Shown: positions 58,199 through 64,000 of the stretch, piece by piece | Layout: every line of letters starts with the position of its first letter | How positions within the stretch are numbered: position 1 is the stretch's first letter | Source: Acanthacorydalis orientalis | Taxonomy: Eukaryota > Arthropoda > Insecta > Megaloptera > Corydalidae | DNA: 64,000 nt | Reading direction: 5' to 3' | Assembly (NCBI GenBank): GCA_034766995.1 | Contig: CM068315.1 | Coordinates: 23,559,562-23,623,561, forward strand | Program-made: the position numbers and the translations under genes | The notes under the pieces: generated by a model | Database searches by the model: none | The model's input: only the letters and a program-made list of their open reading frames with translations | Told to the model about the DNA's origin: nothing

Positions 58199-58430
58199 AT
58201 CTTTCTATAAATAAAAATTTATCCTCCTCCTCTTCCATGACCTATTCGTGTTCTAATTGACAGATGGGGATCGCGTAATTTGTTTTTTGATTGATATTTT
58301 AAAATAAAAAATTAAATTATTTATTCTCTAAGGAATTAATAGTATAGTAACAGGGAAGGAGAGAGAGCAAGAGGTCTGCCGTTAGGTGTCGGGGAGCGAA
58401 ACGAGTAGTTGGTTAAATAAAAATAGTTAT
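58199..58430 (+). repeat. Dispersed repeat U, copy 4 (partial)
   Basis: TCTATAAATAAAAATTTATC and CTATTCGTGTTCTAATTGAC align with the start of copies 1 and 3. 58355-58415 adds a GC-richer end (GGGAGCGAAACGAG). Confidence 0.45.
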
Positions 58431-58579
58431 TGATAAAAATAGATTATATTTCAGACTAATATTTATTCACATATTTCTTTTAATAAACTATTTCATTAAT
58501 GTTTTTAAATGATTCAATTTCCCTCATACTTTAACTTTATAGACAAAAATAATTTATTACTTTATAATAAAATGTATAA

Positions 58580-58603
58580 GTACACACACACACATACACA
58601 CAC

Positions 58604-58652
<49 letters not shown>
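58580..58652. repeat. (CA)n/(TA)n microsatellite
   Basis: CACACA at 58582-58603 followed by a TA run to 58651. Confidence 0.9.
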
Positions 58653-58653
<1 letters not shown>

Positions 58654-58659
58654 CTTGAA

Positions 58660-59690
58660 AATTTCGATCTTTGAAAACGTCGGTGTAAATTAACGCGCTT
58701 GGTGTCTCTTGACTAGACTAAATGAGTGTCTGGTATTAAATTCTTGACTTGAAAATCGGTAGTATAAACAGAACTAGAGCTTGCCACAAATTAGGAGCTT
58801 TTCAGTGGGTTCATTAATGAAGGGAAAATGTGCCAACGGATATTTGAAATACAAAAATGTATTAAGTATTAATTATCTAGTACTTATCAGTATTCATCTC
58901 AGTAAGTTATCATTAATGTATTCTAGAACACACATGAATAATTATTTAATTTCACCATATAGGAAGTGTTTGATGATTATATTTGGTTAATATTCATAAT
59001 AAAAACGAAAAATATATTAAAGAATTTTATATAAATCAAAGTTTAAGTGTTTAAATGTTTGCAATAAGTGGTACATTTCTACTAAATAGAGATATTTTCA
59101 AATGTTATCTAAACATATCTCATTTTTATTGCAAAAAAGAAACCTCCCTCTTATTTGTTTATGTATTAAAGATGCAGAGAGTGTATTAAATTAAAACATT
59201 TAATTAAATAACTTCCTAATGGAACTTAAGATTCATTTTATCAATCTAAATTCGTATCAGTGAGATTAAAGCAATTTCAACAAACATTTAACTAATTCTT
59301 ACGCTTACACAACAACACTGTACAAATGCTGTGAGATCAAATACGAAAATCCGATGACTTTTGTGGATCATTCGTTTATAAACAGTTTCCACAATTTCCA
59401 GTTTCGTCTCGTACACAATGTTTCTCGTACAATAGGACGTACAGCTCAAAATTAAAGAAACGCGTAACTCCTGACATAAAAAAATATTTTCTACTCGTGC
59501 AACTGTCTAGAGGAAGTTAAGTGTAAATAAGGGAAATTAAAAACATCATAAAAAATTCTAAAATATTCATAGAACACCAGTCATAATTATAAAAATTAAG
59601 TACTGTTTTAAAGGTAAGAACAGTAAAAAAACTGTTATGTGTATTAATATTTATGTGCATATTATATACGTACGCATGTGCGTATTAATA
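58660..59690. other. AT-rich unique DNA
   Basis: No gene recognised; the 69-codon frame at 58781-58990 has no domain. Confidence 0.5.
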
Positions 59691-59691
59691 C

Positions 59692-59728
<37 letters not shown>

Positions 59729-59732
<4 letters not shown>

Positions 59733-60626
59733 GTGTTTGAATGACCTTCGATCGATTTCGTTTTGCCGCCATTTTTGTATATTATATAGCTGTTAATTGT
59801 AATTTGGCAGTGATATAGTTTGGATGCCTGCAATTCATTATAGATAGTTCAACGCCGTTAATAATGGAGTAATAAGGTCTTGTAGCTCGATATTAACAAC
59901 CTCATTTTTTTAATTTAATCATGAGTGAAGAAGCTCATTTCAACATACGTGAATATGTAAACAAATAAAACAGCTCTCATTGGGGATCAGAAAACGAAAG
60001 AATGATCCATTAATGAACTTTTCAGTATCGTAGAGTGACTGTTTGATGAGCAATTTGGGTTGGTGACATCATTGGATCATTTTTTGAGGATGCTAATGGA
60101 AATGTTGTGACTGTTACTAGTGGACGATATATTCCGATGGCGTAAAAGTTTTTTGTACCTCGAGTTAATGAACAAGGTCTACAGGACATGTAGTTTCAAG
60201 AGAACGATGCCACACTGCACACAGCTAGCACAAGGATGTGAATTTTACGCATCCTGCATTTCCTAGTCGAATAATTTCAAAATTTGGTAACATCGATTGG
60301 CTAGCTCATTCATCTGATTTGACTGCGCTATATTTTTTTATACTGAGGACAATTTAAAGGAAAAGATCTATTTTTTATGCCAGCAATAATTCAACATTTG
60401 AGGACAACATTTGACAAGTAATCACTCAAATAGTACCAGAAATATACAGAAAAAGCATGAAGAGTGTGATTGAAAGAGCTCGTATTTGTAGTGCGGTCAG
60501 GGCACAATATAATTTTTCATACTTAACTCCACGAGTTGAATAAACAATCCATAAGAATGTAATGAAAACAGTTTTGTTTAAAAATTGTTAAAAAACAAAA
60601 TTAGTTCAAGTTCGTTGAAACACCTG
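59729..60626 (+). mobile_element. Internally deleted DD41D mariner, 898 bp
   Basis: The left end CAGAGTGTTTGAATGACCTT follows a (TA)n tract. The right end, read inward, is CAGGTGTTTCAACGAACTTG and is followed by TA at 60627-60628. The region for the N-terminal HTH domain is missing, so only the catalytic half remains. Confidence 0.8.
59921..60545 (+). pseudogene. DD41D mariner transposase, catalytic half, dead
   Basis: From ATG 59921: MSEEAHFNIREYVNK (first Asp replaced by Glu in SDEAHF), then NSSHWGSENERMIH, AIWVGDIIGSFFEDANGNVV, TVTSGRYIPMA, FFVPRVNEQGLQDM, QENDATLHTAS (QQDGATCHT, still with an Asp), FPSRIISKFGNIDW by frameshift, and SSDLTALYFF, where the third Asp is Tyr. The tail reads ATIQHLRTT-like, IVPEIYRKSMKSVIERA and HNIIFHT. 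Two catalytic changes, several stops and the missing DNA-binding half make it inactive. Confidence 0.85.
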
Positions 60627-60829
60627 TATATATAAAGTCATAAGCGTGCAAAAGATAAACTGAAAAGCATAAAAGAGCAAGAAAGGTAAATAACATTTCA
60701 GTTATCTTTAGTTATCTTTAATACATTTTCTAAGAGCAGATGTGCATTATATGAAGTTGTTTTTAAAGAAGTGATTTTTTTTGTATGTTTCTTATATATA
60801 TATATATATAATATGAAATAAAAAATAGT

Positions 60830-61190
60830 ATTATAAATGAATTATTTTTTTCAGTCCAAAAACTACAAAAGAATGTTTCACTGAACAAAACTCTTCAATA
60901 AATGATTAATGTTCATTTTTGATTGTTACTTATCTTTATTTAGATGACAATTTCATCATCCTCAGAGCGTTGAGATACAGAAAAATCTATCTTCATGATT
61001 TTTCTGCATCGAAAATAGATTTCCTTGTATAGAAACATCTAGTATGAAAATAGTAACATCGCAATTGAAATCCAAATAAGCAACAACCAAAAATAATGAA
61101 TCATGCTTAATTAGAAAAAGTTCCTGTTGTTTAGTGAATGCGAGAAAAATTGATTTGTAAAAATGAATTTAGCAACTTTGTAAACTGTAT
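60830..61190. mobile_element. Foldback element, family R (copy 3)
   Basis: The left arm (about 60830-60965: TATAAATGAATTATTTTTTT, CTTCAATAAATGATTAATGT, TTTTGATTGTTACTTAT) is matched in inverted orientation by about 61040-61185 (GAATTTAGCAACTTTGTAAA at the outer end). The centre holds CATCATCCTCAGAGCG and a local hairpin GATACAGAAAAATC / GATTTTTCTGCATC at 60971-61009. Confidence 0.55.
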
Positions 61191-61844
61191 TGTTGAGAAA
61201 AAACTATATTTTTTAAATAATGATTTTGTGAAAACGATTAATACTTAATTTATTGTTAATATATCTCTTTGTTTTGCATTATATCTTTTATTAATTATGA
61301 AATTTATATCCTTAATTTTTTCAGAAAGTACGTTTCCAAATACCAATAAATAAAGTTTGAAATAGATAAAAGAACCGTGGAAAAGCTTTAAATGTAATAC
61401 AAAAGAGGAGATTAATTGTCCTATTAAAGAACAGGTCATAGTCAAGCGACTAGCACTTTGTATTGATGTCAAAGAGCTTTAAACTGTACAAAGTCTTTCT
61501 CAAGCTCTATAATGTCTCATTAAGGAACAATCATCTCTTTCTATAGCCTAAAGGATTCTGTAGTCAGTCAAATTGGTAAACAGATAATGAATACAGATAA
61601 TTCTGGATGAAAAATTGACGAGTATTTAACACTCTTAATTTATTGCACAAAAGTACACATTTTCTAAATAAAAATCAATTAGAAAATGTTTCAAGATTAA
61701 TCTGGATCTTAAAGAAAAGTGTCTTTTAATTATTTTTCTGAACAATTATGATACAAATTGTTTGTAAAATTATAAACGAAACTTATCGGATCATAGTTTT
61801 GAAATTTAATAAAATATATACAAAAACTTGAAAAATACATATTT
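61191..61844. other. AT-rich spacer
   Basis: No gene recognised. Confidence 0.45.
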
Positions 61845-62130
61845 CTATAAATTTGCATAAAAAATTGTTTTTCGTGTACATTACCTCCTCGCAACGTCTC
61901 TCCCCTCGCTACACTCAACAAGTAGCACGTTAATCATTCCCGGTCATTAATTATTGGTTGATGGATATCGCGTGGTATGTTCTGATTGGTTGACATCAGG
62001 CACACGTATGTGACTTTCTCACAGTGTACAACAAACGGTATAAGATTTCGTGTACAACTGATAAGAAATTTATTCAAAATATTGTATCTGAATTGAAATT
62101 TTAGAGTAAAAAAATGTTACAGTGGGATGC
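61845..62130 (+). repeat. Dispersed repeat U, copy 5
   Basis: GTTCTGATTGGTTGACATCA, ACTGATAAGAAATTTATTCA and TTTTAGAGTAAAAAAATGTT align with copies 1-3. It is flanked by GC-richer DNA at 61885-61925 and 62118-62165 (GCGAAGACCCCCGGG). Confidence 0.5.
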
Positions 62131-62954
62131 GAAGACCCCCGGGTTGTCGTTGAGGGTAGCGAGAAGAGGATAAAAACCGTTGGTATTTAAAAAAGTCTTT
62201 TTTATTTTTTTATGTTTCAAAATGTAATTCTTTTTTATAATAAAACAGACATTGATCCATTTTTGTGTTTTAATTAATTCAGTAAGAAAAAAGTTGACAT
62301 GTAGTAATGAAATTGAAAGAATTAAAATATTTAAATATCAAAAAGTGTAATCAGAGATAAATCAAGACGGATTAAATAAATTTATTATAATATAAACATA
62401 TTTTAGATTGATAAATCAATGAAATTGTACAATAGTCTAAAATTAACCTCTAAAATATTTTAAAATAAAACAATTCAAAAGGTCATTTGAATGGAATAAT
62501 TTTTTTTAGAAACTGCTCATAAATAATCGAATTGAGGACAATAAAGATGAACCTTATGAAATTAATGACTGTTTTTCATATTTCTGATGTAGTGTAAGTT
62601 TGAATATCTAAAATAACGGATAAGTTTCGAACCGATCGTTCATAACAAATTCTATTGGAATACAATTAAGTTTTTGTTGAGTTCAACGACTTAATCAATT
62701 CACTTCCGTCGTTTGTTGAGATTTATTTCTACAAAAAAAGTAATTTTGTTTATACACAAAATAAATCGTTCTATTTTCAGTCAAAAGGAATAATCAGAAC
62801 ATGTTGACGAATGATATATCTGGTACAGTCTCGTGTTTCAGTTTTGAATATTATCCAATAAAATGTCGAAGAGTATCTCGTTGAAAAAAAATGTATATTA
62901 ATGTACGGTTTTTGTTCGATTCAATATATATTTATTATGTGGATATAACATGTT

Positions 62955-62955
<1 letters not shown>
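62131..62955. other. AT-rich unique DNA
   Basis: No gene recognised. Confidence 0.45.
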
Positions 62956-62992
<37 letters not shown>

Positions 62993-62998
62993 ATTATG

Positions 62999-63029
<31 letters not shown>

Positions 63030-63086
63030 CATAGAAAGACAGGTAAAGAAAGGTAAAGAGAGGAAAGATAGGTAAAGAGAGGGATA
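62956..63086. repeat. (TA)n tracts and AGGTAAAGA minisatellite
   Basis: TA runs at 62958-62988 and 63003-63029, followed by about four imperfect units of (AGGTAAAGAG) at 63040-63084. Confidence 0.85.
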
Positions 63087-64000
63087 AAAAATCAGCAACC
63101 ATTACAACAAAAAATTTTTAATATTTAATTATTCAATAATTATTGTGTTTATGGATGTGTAAATATTCAAATAGTTATTTAATGTTATTATTAAAATCAT
63201 TTTTTAGTTCATGTATGTTTACTTTATACGACAATCGTTAAAAAATCAAGTTTTTGTTTTAAAAGTTGACATAACATTAATTAAACGCAGTTGTTAAAGA
63301 CTGAAACAAATATTTCATTCCGTTCCACAAAAACAAATAAAGCTTTTCATGAATAACGTCAACAATTTTAAAAAATATTAACACATATTTTGTTTCATAG
63401 ACATTTTACGATGGAATTATTTTTTATAAATAGAAAAATAAATTTTAGATAAGTTTTTTATTTCATGCATAAAAATGAATAACAAATAGTTTTTGTTTAC
63501 AAGACTTGAAAAAAGTTACTTTATCGGTCTCAAAAGCTCTATTAAAAATATAATAATAGTAAAATAATATAAAAGATATACAGCATCGATTAAAATTCTG
63601 ATAGAAGAAACTTAATAAATAACTAAAAAATATGTCATTCGCAATTTACATAAGATAAATATATCAGTTTAATATTTTTCATTATTACTCGAACAATTAT
63701 CGTTTATTTGATCTTCTTTAAAAAAAGAAATGTATTGTTTTCTAGGTATTGATTCTACTGACTTAATTAATATGAAACAAACAGACCATTATTTTTATTA
63801 TGTCTTGTGAGATGAATAATGATTCGTTGATTAGTTACATTAGTTTTTGTTTATGGGACTTGAAAGGGTTAAACTATATAAATATTAATTATAAATAAGA
63901 AACATATTTACCAGAAAATATTTATAGAATAAAATCAAGTATCATATCTTTTCTGTTCTTATTTTCAAGAATTCAAATCTCTCTGACAATAATCAGTTAT
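63087..64000. other. AT-rich DNA with a short direct repeat
   Basis: TAGTTTTTGTTTA...GACTTGAAA recurs at about 63488-63525 and 63841-63877. No gene recognised. Confidence 0.45.

Overview
This is AT-rich eukaryotic nuclear DNA with no operons and no complete host gene. Its mobile elements point to an insect: DD34D mariners of several types (including cecropia/Hsmar1-like and mellifera-like N-terminal or core sequences), DD41D (rosa-like) mariners, piggyBac-like elements with TTAA target duplications, and 3' ends of RTE-type non-LTR retrotransposons. Short islands of higher GC and CpG in an AT-rich background would suit a hymenopteran, but the species cannot be named from this window. I recognised no rRNA, tRNA, CRISPR array or prokaryotic feature.

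Layout. 1-3.6 kb: a CpG-bearing unique block, a decayed Tigger/pogo-like element with an internal duplication, and a possible TATA/CRE promoter. 3.6-6.2 kb: foldback repeats, a short mariner MITE and (ATCT)n/(TA)n arrays. 6.2-10.3 kb: mostly unique DNA with one candidate minus-strand 5' coding exon, a cecropia-like mariner fragment and a strong CpG-rich island. 10.3-11.5 kb: a diverged direct segmental duplication. 13.6-25.5 kb: a dense transposon district with a DD41D remnant, MITE B, a dead DD34D mariner, a 279-bp MITE with perfect 23-bp ends, an RTE 3' end, a nearly full-length frameshifted mariner, and a 932-bp mariner with perfect 27-bp ends and an open reading frame, sitting inside an ATCT-linker array. 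26.8-33.9 kb: further foldback and dispersed repeats, then a nest in which a piggyBac element lies inside a mariner MITE and a second TTAA MITE lies inside the repeat next to it. 34-41 kb: MITEs F and G, two RTE 3' fragments and very long (TA)n tracts. 41-64 kb: CpG islands, a three-unit tandem repeat, repeats V and W, four more decayed transposases (two DD41D mariners, one mellifera-like mariner, one piggyBac) and further copies of the dispersed families.

How it fits together. The window reads as intergenic or long-intron DNA that has served as a landing field. TA-targeting mariners repeatedly abut (TA)n tracts, and TTAA-targeting piggyBac elements lie inside older repeats. Most transposon copies are internal-deletion derivatives. 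One mariner MITE family joins the transposase DNA-binding domain to its C-terminal tail with the catalytic core removed. The 932-bp mariner is the reverse case: the catalytic core is open and the DNA-binding domain is missing. The CpG-bearing islands (about 0-0.6, 2.8, 9.7-10.3, 14.9-15.3, 27.9-28.3, 41.2-41.5, 46.4-46.8 and 49.7-50.1 kb) are the best candidates for host regulatory or exon sequence.
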